Positions 22,749 to 30,669 of a stretch of DNA of 64,000 bases are shown piece by piece. How positions within the stretch are numbered: position 1 is the stretch's first letter; each line of letters starts with the position of its first letter. The notes under the pieces were generated by a model. It was not told the DNA's origin and did no database searches. It saw only the letters and a list, made by a program, of their open reading frames with translations. The translations under genes and the position numbers were made by a program. Source of the DNA: Verrucomicrobiales bacterium (GTDB lineage: Bacteria > Verrucomicrobiota > Verrucomicrobiia > Verrucomicrobiales > DEV007); NCBI GenBank assembly GCA_029213195.1, contig JARGNI010000009.1, forward strand, positions 62,001-126,000, read 5' to 3'.

Positions 22749-24284
22749 TCAGCGGGTCTTCCCGGAGGAAATAATTTCGTTCAATCGAGTTTTCAATTCC
22801 TCCATCTTCTCAGGATGGCTCTCCGCGAGATTCTTTTTCTCCTGGGGATCCTTGGCGAGATTGAAGAGCTGGAACTTTGGCACCTTCGTGTTCGCCAGCT
22901 TCTTTTCGACGACCACATTGCGAGCCGAGCCCGAGTCATGACGCTGCAGCTTCCAGTCGCCTGAACGGAAACCGTAGTTTCCACGGTTCCCGTTGTCCTG
23001 CTGCACCAGTTCCGTGCGACCCTCCGCGCCTTCGGTTCCGAGCAGAGCACCGAGAACATCGATGCTGTCTTTTGCCGCGTCATCGGGAAGCTCGGCCTCC
23101 GTGAGGCTGGCCAGACTGTGATACAAATCTATTGTCGCGACGATCTCGTCGGAAACACCCGGTGCGATCTTCCCCTTCCATCGCGTAATGAATGGGGTGC
23201 GGGTTCCCCCCTCGTAGACGGAGTATTTGCCCCCGGTAAACGGACCGCCAGCACGGTGATCGCCCAGCTTTTCGAGAGCCTCATCGGCATAGCCGTCGTC
23301 CATGACGGGACCGTTGTCCGAGCAAAAGACAAATAGTGTGTTTTCTGCGATCCCCAGCCGGTCAGCCGCTTTCATGAGTTCTCCGACACACCAGTCGAGT
23401 TGCACGATGGAATCGGCGCGAAATCCCAGTGGAGTCGCTCCCTGGAAACGCTCGTGAGGAATCCTTGGAACGTGACAATCGTGGGAGGCGAAAAAGAGGA
23501 AGAATGGCTCCTCCTTGTTTTTCCCCATGAACTCGACCGACTTTTCGACCCACTTGTCTGCGAGGTCTTCGTCACGAAAACGAGCCTTCTCTCCCCCCGT
23601 GTAGAATCCGATCCGGCTGATCCCATTGTGGATCGTCGAATTGTGACCATGGCTCCAGTCCATTTTCAGAGTCTCCCGATGCGTGATGCCCGTCGGATGG
23701 TCCTCGCTCGGCTTCTTCTTCCCGACCCAGAGCGGATCGTTGGGATCGAGATTGAGAACTCGGTGATCCTGCACATAAACCTGGGGAACCCGATCATTCG
23801 TCGTCGGGAGCAGGAAGCAGTGATCGAACCCCATCTCGAGCGGTCCAGGCTTGAGATCCCCATTCCAATCCGGACCCTCCGGCCCTCCCAGACCGAGGTG
23901 CCATTTTCCGATCACTGCCGTGTTGTATCCCTGCCCCTGCAACATCGAAGCGATCGTGGGCGTTCCTGCCGGGATGATGGAGGGACTGCTCGGGGGAGCG
24001 ATACCGGTTCCTTTCTCACGAAACGCATAGGTCCCGGTAAGGAAAGAGTATCGAGTCGGAGTGCAGGTCGAAGCGGAACAATATCCACTGGTGAAACGAA
24101 TTCCTTCGGCGGCGAGCTGGTCGATGTAGGGCGTTTCGAAAGCCGTGGCTCCGTAGCAGGACAGATCGCCATAGCCGAGATCATCGGCCATGATGACGAT
24201 GACATTGGGCCGGGTTTCCTCGGAAAAACCGAGAGAAACAAGGCAAGAGGCGACAAGAGCAGTGAGGGTAGAAAAGAGTCTCAT
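22749..24284 (-). CDS. Exported arylsulfatase (formylglycine-dependent, family S1)
   Basis: 511-residue sulfatase that would hydrolyse sulfate esters of polysaccharides or aryl sulfates in the periplasm or outside the cell. The signal peptide is residues 1-20. Metal-binding Asp34 and Asp35 lie in NVIVIMADDLGYGDLSCYG. The nucleophile is Cys74 in STCTPTRYSFLTG (C-x-P-x-R), to be converted to formylglycine. Further signatures are VIGKWHLG, the FLFFASHDCHVPRIPHERFQG region, FVFCSDNGPVMDDGYADEALEKLGDHRAGGPFTGGKYSVYEGGTRTPFI and DLYHSLASL. No sulfatase-maturing enzyme is present in the window. It is last in a minus-strand row of secreted degradative genes and lies 49 nt after the preceding stop. 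Confidence 0.93.
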   Translation of the reverse strand: MRLFSTLTALVASCLVSLGFSEETRPNVIVIMADDLGYGDLSCYGATAFETPYIDQLAAEGIRFTSGYCSASTCTPTRYSFLTGTYAFREKGTGIAPPSSPSIIPAGTPTIASMLQGQGYNTAVIGKWHLGLGGPEGPDWNGDLKPGPLEMGFDHCFLLPTTNDRVPQVYVQDHRVLNLDPNDPLWVGKKKPSEDHPTGITHRETLKMDWSHGHNSTIHNGISRIGFYTGGEKARFRDEDLADKWVEKSVEFMGKNKEEPFFLFFASHDCHVPRIPHERFQGATPLGFRADSIVQLDWCVGELMKAADRLGIAENTLFVFCSDNGPVMDDGYADEALEKLGDHRAGGPFTGGKYSVYEGGTRTPFITRWKGKIAPGVSDEIVATIDLYHSLASLTEAELPDDAAKDSIDVLGALLGTEGAEGRTELVQQDNGNRGNYGFRSGDWKLQRHDSGSARNVVVEKKLANTKVPKFQLFNLAKDPQEKKNLAESHPEKMEELKTRLNEIISSGKTR

Positions 24285-24333
24285 GAGTAGGAAGTCAGGC
24301 AGAAAATCTAACCAGCCTGCTCCTCTTCCGCCA

Positions 24334-25422
24334 CTACTTCCTTACGCCAAATATCTGGACCGAATCCTCATCCCGCATCCGGTAGCCGGTCCCGAAAGGA
24401 AGCGGCTTGGCGACCCCGGAACGATACACCTGGTGAAGCCAGGGCTGATCGTATTCCGAAAACATATCGATCGGCCCCACGTATTTGCCGTAAAAAGTCA
24501 GGTTGTAATACTGGCTCATGAAATCGGCCGGAATCCCGGAGGCATCCTGGAGGAGAAACTGGCAATCCCCAACCAGGTAGTTCCGGATGTTGGTGAAATT
24601 CTCCGTGTGCATCAGGAAGGAAGCCGCCTTCAGGTATCCGACGCTACCCTCTCTCGCGGAGAGAAACTTGTGAAAGGGAGAGCCTCCCTTGAATCCCGCG
24701 TTGGAGAGGTCGGTCTTGAAGTAATACAGGTTCTGCTCCGGAGGATCGAGTGCCCCCGGATTCTCTTCCTTGATCCGCAACCAGATCCCCTCGGCGTCGC
24801 TGGCCGATGCGATCACAGCCGCGCCATCGGCACCGAGCTTCACATAGCTGGCATCGATGACATCGTGTCCCGTGAGAGAGGCAAAATAAAGGAGCACGGG
24901 AAAGACTCCATCGACCCCCTCTTTGCCGAAGTCTTCGCGCATCTCCTTGGTAATGAAGAAATTGCGCCGCGAGATACTTCGCAGGGTGTAGTTGAGATGC
25001 GACAGGTAGCGATCCAATTCCAACTCGGGCATGGCGAGAAAATCAGGCACCGTTCCGAGGGGCTCGAGCCCGACGAGAATATATTCGGGCACACCCGGGA
25101 AAACCGAGACGACATGCACGAAGTCCGGACCGCCAAACATGTATTTCACACACTGCGGACGAGAAAGCTTGGGCTGAATCTCGGTCAAAGCCCATTGGCG
25201 GATAGCCTTGAGGCGGGACGCTTCCCAGGTGGCCGATAGCTCCTGCGTCTCGAGAAAGTGTTTCCGGACGGATGGGGTCGGGAGAATTCTCTGCAGCGGA
25301 CTTTCGATCGGAAGCGATCGGGCTGCCACGAAACGGGCGATGTCGTTGTAGCGAACTTCCTGCGCGGCAAGCGACGAAAACAGCAGCGAACAGAAAACCA
25401 AGGGCGATAGAAGTCTGAGCAT
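24334..25422 (-). CDS. Secreted hypothetical protein, 362 aa
   Basis: Not recognised. The signal peptide (MLRLLSPLVFCSLLFSSLAAQE) is followed by a globular region of about 340 residues that contains FGGPDFVHVVSVFPGVPEYILVGLEPLGTVPDF. Blocks such as YFASLTGHDVIDASY, QNLYYFKTDLSNAGF, SFLMHTENFTNIRNYLV and LVGDCQFLLQDASGIP alternate helices and strands. The combination of aromatic residues with a single Cys near the end suggests a periplasmic or extracellular domain. It lies between DUF5722 and sulfatase genes on the same strand, 84 and 49 nt apart, so a role in polysaccharide degradation is possible but only by context. Confidence 0.7.
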   Translation of the reverse strand: MLRLLSPLVFCSLLFSSLAAQEVRYNDIARFVAARSLPIESPLQRILPTPSVRKHFLETQELSATWEASRLKAIRQWALTEIQPKLSRPQCVKYMFGGPDFVHVVSVFPGVPEYILVGLEPLGTVPDFLAMPELELDRYLSHLNYTLRSISRRNFFITKEMREDFGKEGVDGVFPVLLYFASLTGHDVIDASYVKLGADGAAVIASASDAEGIWLRIKEENPGALDPPEQNLYYFKTDLSNAGFKGGSPFHKFLSAREGSVGYLKAASFLMHTENFTNIRNYLVGDCQFLLQDASGIPADFMSQYYNLTFYGKYVGPIDMFSEYDQPWLHQVYRSGVAKPLPFGTGYRMRDEDSVQIFGVRK

Positions 25423-25471
25423 CTCAAAATATACGACGTTTCAGCTCATCTTTCTTTCAACTTTCTCGACA

Positions 25472-25497
25472 AATTCAACAGGGTTGGGTCTATGACC
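25472..25497. repeat. Second copy of the CAACAGGGTTG element with a short hairpin
   Basis: AATTCAACAGGGTTG (25472-25486) is identical to 13027-13041 and here runs into GGTC-TAT-GACC (25487-25497), a small stem. TCAACAGGGTTGGGTC (25475-25490) is also an exact match to the reverse complement of 13049-13064. The element lies just after the DUF5722 stop (25507, minus strand), in the 84-bp gap before the next gene of that strand. As at 13 kb, it sits at a gene end. Confidence 0.5.
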
Positions 25498-25506
25498 TGG
25501 CAGGGT

Positions 25507-27510
25507 TCAGGGTGCCGAAGTTTCGCGCATGACCTCGTCCGCGATCTCCTCGAACTTGCGCCCTTCGGGAGTTCCCAGGGTTCGGTAGGCTTCCCAGGCG
25601 AGTTTACGGCTCCCGTTCTCGTCGATGATGCCGAGGCGCAATCCCCCTTCCTTGTCCGGCATATCCTGGTAGCGATGGAGATGGTAGGCCTCGATCACCG
25701 GGAATCGGGCCATGTGCCGAAACTGGTAGACGATTCCGGCGACCTGGCGACGCTGGTCTTCTTCGCTGAGAGTCGGGCTGTTGAATCCCTGCTCGGAAAA
25801 GAGAATGCCACGGGGCTTTCCCCGATAGAGGAACCGCTCCTGCTGAAGATAGAACGGAAGCACCTCGAAGTTCTTCGGAGTGATGTAGGGCGTATCGAAA
25901 GTCATCGAGACATCTCGGTCGAGCCAGGCATCCGGATTCCTCAAATTCTGCGGGTAGGGGTGATAGGCAACTCCCCACTCGTAGTCGCCTTCGACTCGAC
26001 CCATCTCCGCAAAGAGTTCGAGGAGATCCCGAACCGTGTAGGCCCCCTTCCCCAGGCTCGGCTTGGTCCAGTGATGTGTCAGCGACACAAAGACTCTCGC
26101 ATGGGGATCCCGCACTCGCATCGTCTGGTAAACAAGACGAGCCGATCGGTGATAGGTCTCGAGGTATCGAGCCATGGGTTGATCCCCCATGTTGGTCCAC
26201 GTACCTGCCTGGTCGATCTCGTTGTGGATGATCCAATTCACAAATCGCTTCCCTGGTTGGGTAAAGTGATTGCCGAGAACCTGGAGGGCTGCTCGGTAGT
26301 ATTGCGTCCCCCGCTCGGTTTTGAGGTTGGGCATGGCGAAAGTCCCCCGGGGCTCGGCCTCGGGATGAGTCAGACTCGAGTCTTCCTGGTTCCCGACGAG
26401 AAGAATGGCCGAAACGAGAATCCCCTGCTCGCAGAGATGCCTGACCGTCGTCTCATGTTGCTGCAGAAATCGACGATTGAGATAGAACGGGACTCCCTCG
26501 AACGTGATCTTATCGAATCCCTGGCGAGGTCGATCCGAGAGCAAGGCATTGAGCACGATATTGACCGTGGCATGCCGAATTCCCAACTCGAAGATCTCGT
26601 GATCGTCCGAGGTGATCCGGGGAATGCCACCGAGACCTTTCTGGCTCTCTGCCTCGAGTTTCGGAAGTTTCTTCGCCAAACCGGTGTCGATCTCGCCCCA
26701 TCGGGCCTCTGAGCTGATCTCTCCATCCTCCGTTTCGAGACGCCAGCGAGAATGCAGGCGATCCCGTCGATCCGGAGCCGCGAAACGGGGAAGGGTGATC
26801 TCGAAATCTCCCGAGAGATTTTTTCGAACCGGTCCCTCCGGGAGAGACTGGACATGGGACGGATGCGGCGGACGCAACTCTCGAAGGTGGACCGGCTCCG
26901 GATGAAATCCTTTCACCACGATCGCCTCTTTCTTCACCGTCACCTTGTCAATCCTCCCTCCAAAATCGCCCCGAAAATAAGCGAGAATCGCGGCCGCATC
27001 GGCTTCCTTCTCGGCCACGATCCGTTCCCGCTCTTCACTTTTCATTTTCTCGGCCTCTGTAGGCGGGCGGAGACGAAGATTCCGGATCTGGAGCGCGGTA
27101 TCGGGTTTGTATTTCAGGGAAAAATGAAACCGCGATTGGTCGTCCGGCTTTTCCAGAGGAACCTCAGCTTTGCTAAGATCGAAGGCAATCGGTTGCCAGG
27201 ATTCGGCAAGCGGAACCGGCTGGCTGTCGGCGAGAAGCATTTCTCCACCAGGCTGGCGATAGCGCACCGAGAGAGACTTGATTCCGGATGGTGAGAAATA
27301 CTCGAATTCGAGGATCGTCGACGTCTCGGGGTCGAATTTCCCGGGGATGACCGAAGACCAAAAATGCGCTCCGGGCCCATTGACCTGGAGGTCCACCACC
27401 CCATCGGGCTTTCGCTCCACGTCGAACTTTCCAAAGGGGCCCAGCGACAAGGGAATCTCGTCCCCGTGCAGGGAAACGACAAGAAGCAGAGAAGTGAGCA
27501 GAAATCTCAT
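25507..27510 (-). CDS. Exported DUF5722 protein, glycoside-hydrolase-like TIM barrel
   Basis: 667 residues with a signal peptide (MRFLLTSLLLVVSLHG). An N-terminal beta-sandwich of about 130 residues resembles a carbohydrate-binding module. After a helical linker, the C-terminal 370 residues match DUF5722. This is a TIM-barrel domain with clan GH-A features: Glu431 in FVNWIIHNEIDQAG as candidate acid/base and Glu573 in GILFSEQGFNSP as candidate nucleophile. VFVSLTHHWTKPS and WGVAYHPYPQNLRNPDAW lie between them. The substrate is unknown; neighbours (sulfatase, esterase) point to a sulfated or esterified polysaccharide. A TTG at 27528 could extend the frame, but ATG 27510 starts the signal peptide directly. 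Confidence 0.85.
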   Translation of the reverse strand: MRFLLTSLLLVVSLHGDEIPLSLGPFGKFDVERKPDGVVDLQVNGPGAHFWSSVIPGKFDPETSTILEFEYFSPSGIKSLSVRYRQPGGEMLLADSQPVPLAESWQPIAFDLSKAEVPLEKPDDQSRFHFSLKYKPDTALQIRNLRLRPPTEAEKMKSEERERIVAEKEADAAAILAYFRGDFGGRIDKVTVKKEAIVVKGFHPEPVHLRELRPPHPSHVQSLPEGPVRKNLSGDFEITLPRFAAPDRRDRLHSRWRLETEDGEISSEARWGEIDTGLAKKLPKLEAESQKGLGGIPRITSDDHEIFELGIRHATVNIVLNALLSDRPRQGFDKITFEGVPFYLNRRFLQQHETTVRHLCEQGILVSAILLVGNQEDSSLTHPEAEPRGTFAMPNLKTERGTQYYRAALQVLGNHFTQPGKRFVNWIIHNEIDQAGTWTNMGDQPMARYLETYHRSARLVYQTMRVRDPHARVFVSLTHHWTKPSLGKGAYTVRDLLELFAEMGRVEGDYEWGVAYHPYPQNLRNPDAWLDRDVSMTFDTPYITPKNFEVLPFYLQQERFLYRGKPRGILFSEQGFNSPTLSEEDQRRQVAGIVYQFRHMARFPVIEAYHLHRYQDMPDKEGGLRLGIIDENGSRKLAWEAYRTLGTPEGRKFEEIADEVMRETSAP

Positions 27511-27589
27511 GGGGAAGTCTACGCGCAACTGGGGAACCGGGTCGGCAAAATCGATATCGGACCGGACGAGAAAAAGGCTGACCGTATCC

Positions 27590-29332
27590 TCAAAGCCGAG
27601 GCTTGGGTGGTTTCACGGGACTGGCCCAGGCGGGCGCTCCGGTAAGTTGAACCTCTCTCCGAAACACCTTGCTGCCACAGGTGGCGTAGAGCGTGTTTCC
27701 GGCGAGAAAGACATTCGAAGGATGTCGCTCTCCAATCGGACTGGGGACGATCAGGTGCACCCTGCCCGGTTGATCACAGATCTGGATCCCCATCGCGGTC
27801 GCGACGAGCAGCCAACCGTCCGCGCTCACCGCCATCCCATCGGCCTGGCTCCGCACATCGATCGAGGCCGGTGGCAGATGCAGATGAAAGTAGGGTTGCA
27901 CGAAGCGGAGCTTTCCATCCGGGGCTCGCTGACCGGACCAGACAAAACGCCCTCCGTAGTCCGCTGCATACACGAGCGATTGATCCGGACTCAGGATGAC
28001 TCCGTTCACCCCACTGAATTGATCACTCGCGATCCTGGCCTCGCCATTTGGAGAAAGCATCCAGATCGCCTTCTTTCGGGGTTCCGAAAAATAGACCGTT
28101 CCGTCATGGGCGACCACGACATCGTTCGGTCGCACATTCTCAACATGGACCTGCATTTCTCCCGTGGTGATGTCCCAGGAAACGAGGCGACCGGGCTCCC
28201 GCTGGCAGCCGTAGAGGGTTTTCCCATCCGGAGCAAAGGCGAGGCCATTGGTTCCTCCGGTTTTCTCCTGGAAGAGCCGGGGTGCTCCTGCTGGAGGAAC
28301 ATGCCAGATCTTGCTGCCCTCGAGATCGGTGAAGAAAAGATCGCCCCTTGCATTGATGGCAGGCCCTTCGGTGAACTGATGCCCTTCGCTGACCAGTTCC
28401 CAATCCTCTCCTGCGACGAGGAAATCGTTGGCCTTGCTCTTGGAACGCTCCGGATGATTCCGGATCTCGGGATCGGTGTCCCACCCCTCCCAGAGCCAAC
28501 GCATCACGTCGGGAAAGATCGCGTTGCCATGCTTGCGATTGTGTCCGCCTTCCCCCCACTCGTGACTCACTTCGTATCCGGCCCAGGTCAGCGAGGCGAG
28601 CATATCCTGGTTCGCGACCCACCAGCTCCCGCAGTAGAGATCGTTGTCGTTCTTTCCATCCTGGAGAAAAATCCGCAGCGGCTTCGGTTCGGTTTTTCTG
28701 ACGAGGACAGGCAACTCGTTCCCCCCTCGCAAACCGACATAGGTGCCGACCGTGGTGAAGACTCGACGGAACTGATCGGGCCGCTCCCATGCCACCTGGA
28801 AGGCGGCGATCCCTCCGGAGCTGGAACCGCAGAGTCCTCGCAAGTTGGGATCGGAAGTCACCACCAGATCCTCCAGCGCGAGGGGCAATAACTCTTCGAG
28901 AAGAAACTGCGCGTAGCGTCCGCTGACGGCATCATACTCAAAGGATCGATTGTACCGTGGCTGCGCCGCCTCGGAAGTGGCATCGACGACACCCGGATTG
29001 ATGAAAACCGCGATTGTCACCGGCATGTCGCCAGCGTGAATGAGATTGTCAAAGGCCACCGGCACCGTCTTGAGATAGCTCATCCCATCCTGGAAGACCA
29101 TGAGCGCGGCCGGGTTCTTCGCATCGTACTGAGCCGGAATATAGACGGCATAGTCCCGCTTCGTCCCGGGGAAAACCTCGCTCTTCTCGAACCGTCCCTT
29201 TCTCACCTCGCCCGAGGGAACGCCTTCCTTTTTCACCATATCGGGATGAACCGGATAGGACTCCTGGGCAGCCAACGGTCCCACCAGAAAAACCAAAACA
29301 GAATAAACGAAGACAGACCTGGGGATTCTCAT
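27590..29332 (-). CDS. Exported esterase (Fes/esterase-D type) fused to SMP-30/gluconolactonase propeller
   Basis: 580 residues. A signal peptide (1-22) precedes an alpha/beta-hydrolase of the enterochelin-esterase/EstD type. The nucleophile is Ser171 in GLCGSSSGGIAAF, the acid is probably in IFLQDGKNDNDLY, and the base is His264 in WGEGGHNRKHG. From about residue 310 the chain is a six-bladed propeller of the SMP-30/gluconolactonase type: FTEGPAINARGDLFFTDLEGSKIWHV, GGTNGLAFAPDGKTLYGCQRE, RPNDVVVAHDGTVYFSE, GVILSPDQSLVYAADYGGRFVW and DGMAVSADGWLLVATAMGIQI. The fusion could remove acyl or aromatic esters and open a sugar lactone on one substrate. It is first in the minus-strand degradative row. 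Confidence 0.9.
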   Translation of the reverse strand: MRIPRSVFVYSVLVFLVGPLAAQESYPVHPDMVKKEGVPSGEVRKGRFEKSEVFPGTKRDYAVYIPAQYDAKNPAALMVFQDGMSYLKTVPVAFDNLIHAGDMPVTIAVFINPGVVDATSEAAQPRYNRSFEYDAVSGRYAQFLLEELLPLALEDLVVTSDPNLRGLCGSSSGGIAAFQVAWERPDQFRRVFTTVGTYVGLRGGNELPVLVRKTEPKPLRIFLQDGKNDNDLYCGSWWVANQDMLASLTWAGYEVSHEWGEGGHNRKHGNAIFPDVMRWLWEGWDTDPEIRNHPERSKSKANDFLVAGEDWELVSEGHQFTEGPAINARGDLFFTDLEGSKIWHVPPAGAPRLFQEKTGGTNGLAFAPDGKTLYGCQREPGRLVSWDITTGEMQVHVENVRPNDVVVAHDGTVYFSEPRKKAIWMLSPNGEARIASDQFSGVNGVILSPDQSLVYAADYGGRFVWSGQRAPDGKLRFVQPYFHLHLPPASIDVRSQADGMAVSADGWLLVATAMGIQICDQPGRVHLIVPSPIGERHPSNVFLAGNTLYATCGSKVFRREVQLTGAPAWASPVKPPKPRL

Positions 29333-29497
29333 TCTCGAAGATGCCGGAGAGCGATGGTTTTCAAAGACACGGAAACGGGGAGTTGACTCGGTTCACTCGA
29401 GTAGCCTTAACCCAGAGAATTCGCCAAAGTATCACTTTCTCCCCGGCAGCATTCCACGTAGGCTTTCCCTGTTCGCATTGCCCGTCCCGCTCCCTCA

Positions 29498-30241
29498 ATG
29501 CCTCGATCCCATTCCGCCGGTCTTTTTCTGTGCCTCGCCTCGCTTTCCGTGATTTTTCTCACGGGATGCGGAGGGGATCGTGCCGAGGTGTTCGGAATTC
29601 TCGAGAAAGCGGAATCGCTCCCTCTCTGGCAACGCATCGGCGCGATCGCCATCGCGACTTTGATCAGTGAAGACCTCGCCTGCATCGCCGCCGGCATGCT
29701 CGCGAGCGAAGCCGTCCTTTCGTTCGGTTGGGCGATCGCGGCCTCCTTTCTCGGAATCTACCTGGGAGATCTTCTGCTCTACTTCCTCGGAAGAATCGGA
29801 GGGATCGCGCTCCTGCGACGAGTCCCCTTTCGCTGGATGATCCGGGAAGACCAGATTCTCCAGGCGGAAACGCTCTTTCGCGAACATGGGGCCAAATTGA
29901 TTTTCTCCTCCCGCTTGCTCCCGGGATCCCGTCTCCCGATCTATGCCGCAGCGGGGGTACTGGGCTACCCTCTGTGGCGTTTTGCCCTGTTCATGGCCAT
30001 CGCGGGAGCGCTTTCTGCCGTCATTCTCGTCTGGATCTCCTATCGACTTGGAGAAGTCGTCTTCGATTGGCTCAAGGTCTATGAATCCTACGCTCTGCCC
30101 ATCCTGATTGGGGCGGTGGTGTTGATCTGGATCGGGGTGAAGCTTTTTGAAATCCTCGCGACTCGGAGAAGTCGACTTGTCTTTCTCGCTCGATCGCGAA
30201 GACTGTATTTCCGACTCCGCGGAAAGCCTCCCCGTTCCTGA
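29498..30241 (+). CDS. DedA/VTT-family membrane protein with N-terminal lipobox-like segment
   Basis: 247-residue inner-membrane protein of the DedA/SNARE-associated (VTT) type. The core has ISEDLACIAAGMLASEAVLSFGWAIAASFLGIYLGDLLLYFLGRIGG, then LFREHGAKLIFSSRLLPGSRLPIYAAAGVLGYPLWRF, which is the re-entrant loop and R-x-x-PGSR motif of the family. Members act in phospholipid flipping and membrane homeostasis. The N-terminus is odd: MPRSHSAGLFLCLASLSVIFLTGCGG looks like a lipoprotein signal (lipobox LTGC), unusual for DedA proteins. The C-terminal tail is very basic. The small membrane-protein gene follows 7 nt after the stop and is probably in the same operon. Confidence 0.83.
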   Translation: MPRSHSAGLFLCLASLSVIFLTGCGGDRAEVFGILEKAESLPLWQRIGAIAIATLISEDLACIAAGMLASEAVLSFGWAIAASFLGIYLGDLLLYFLGRIGGIALLRRVPFRWMIREDQILQAETLFREHGAKLIFSSRLLPGSRLPIYAAAGVLGYPLWRFALFMAIAGALSAVILVWISYRLGEVVFDWLKVYESYALPILIGAVVLIWIGVKLFEILATRRSRLVFLARSRRLYFRLRGKPPRS

Positions 30242-30248
30242 TTCCCCG

Positions 30249-30599
30249 ATGCCCAAGACGATTTCCTGGTTCCTGATCTATGGCAAACTCCTGTGCGGCT
30301 TTTACGCACTCCTCGTCGTCGCCGGGATCTACTTTGTGATCCTGCCACATGGATCCCTCGGGGCTGACCCCTATCTCGCCAGGATCATCGGTGCCGTCGC
30401 TATCATCCTCGGTGCGCTCTATTTCGGCGCGACCTACATCAGTCTCCACATGCCTCGACGCCCAGGAGCGTGGAACTACAATTTCGCCATCATCCTCCTC
30501 GGGTTTACCAGCGTCGTCTTTCTACCCTTCGGGGTTTTTCTCATGATCCGCTGGCAACGACCCGAAATCCGCGAATACTATGGCGTAAATCCCTCTTGA
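30249..30599 (+). CDS. Small integral membrane protein, 116 aa
   Basis: Not recognised. Three hydrophobic segments lie at about 8-30, 40-62 and 75-95 of a 116-residue chain, ending in MIRWQRPEIREYYGVNPS. There is no signal peptide cleavage site and no Cys pair. ATG 30249 sits 7 nt after the DedA-like stop, which indicates cotranscription. The in-frame upstream opening to 30147 is only a shadow of the DedA gene's basic tail. The stop codon touches a perfect 10-bp inverted repeat. Confidence 0.65.
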   Translation: MPKTISWFLIYGKLLCGFYALLVVAGIYFVILPHGSLGADPYLARIIGAVAIILGALYFGATYISLHMPRRPGAWNYNFAIILLGFTSVVFLPFGVFLMIRWQRPEIREYYGVNPS

Positions 30600-30637
30600 G
30601 CAGCCGACTATCTGCCTCTACACATTATCGGCTGCTC
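30598..30637. promoter_or_regulatory. Perfect 10-bp inverted repeat before the LolC/MacB-type permease gene
   Basis: GAGCAGCCGA (30598-30607) and TCGGCTGCTC (30628-30637) are exact inverted copies separated by 20 nt. The left arm overlaps the stop of the small membrane-protein gene, and the right arm ends 32 nt before the GTG start at 30670. No T-run follows, so an operator or RNA hairpin in the leader is as likely as a terminator. Confidence 0.45.
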
Positions 30638-30669
30638 GTGATGATCAGCTGCACAACTCCTCCCCCACC

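Noticed and set aside
22749..29332. Long plus-strand open frames over the sulfatase, DUF5722 and esterase genes (296 to 537 aa)
   Set aside because: They mirror the strongly supported minus-strand genes. Lack of stops on the antisense strand is expected with this GC content and codon use.
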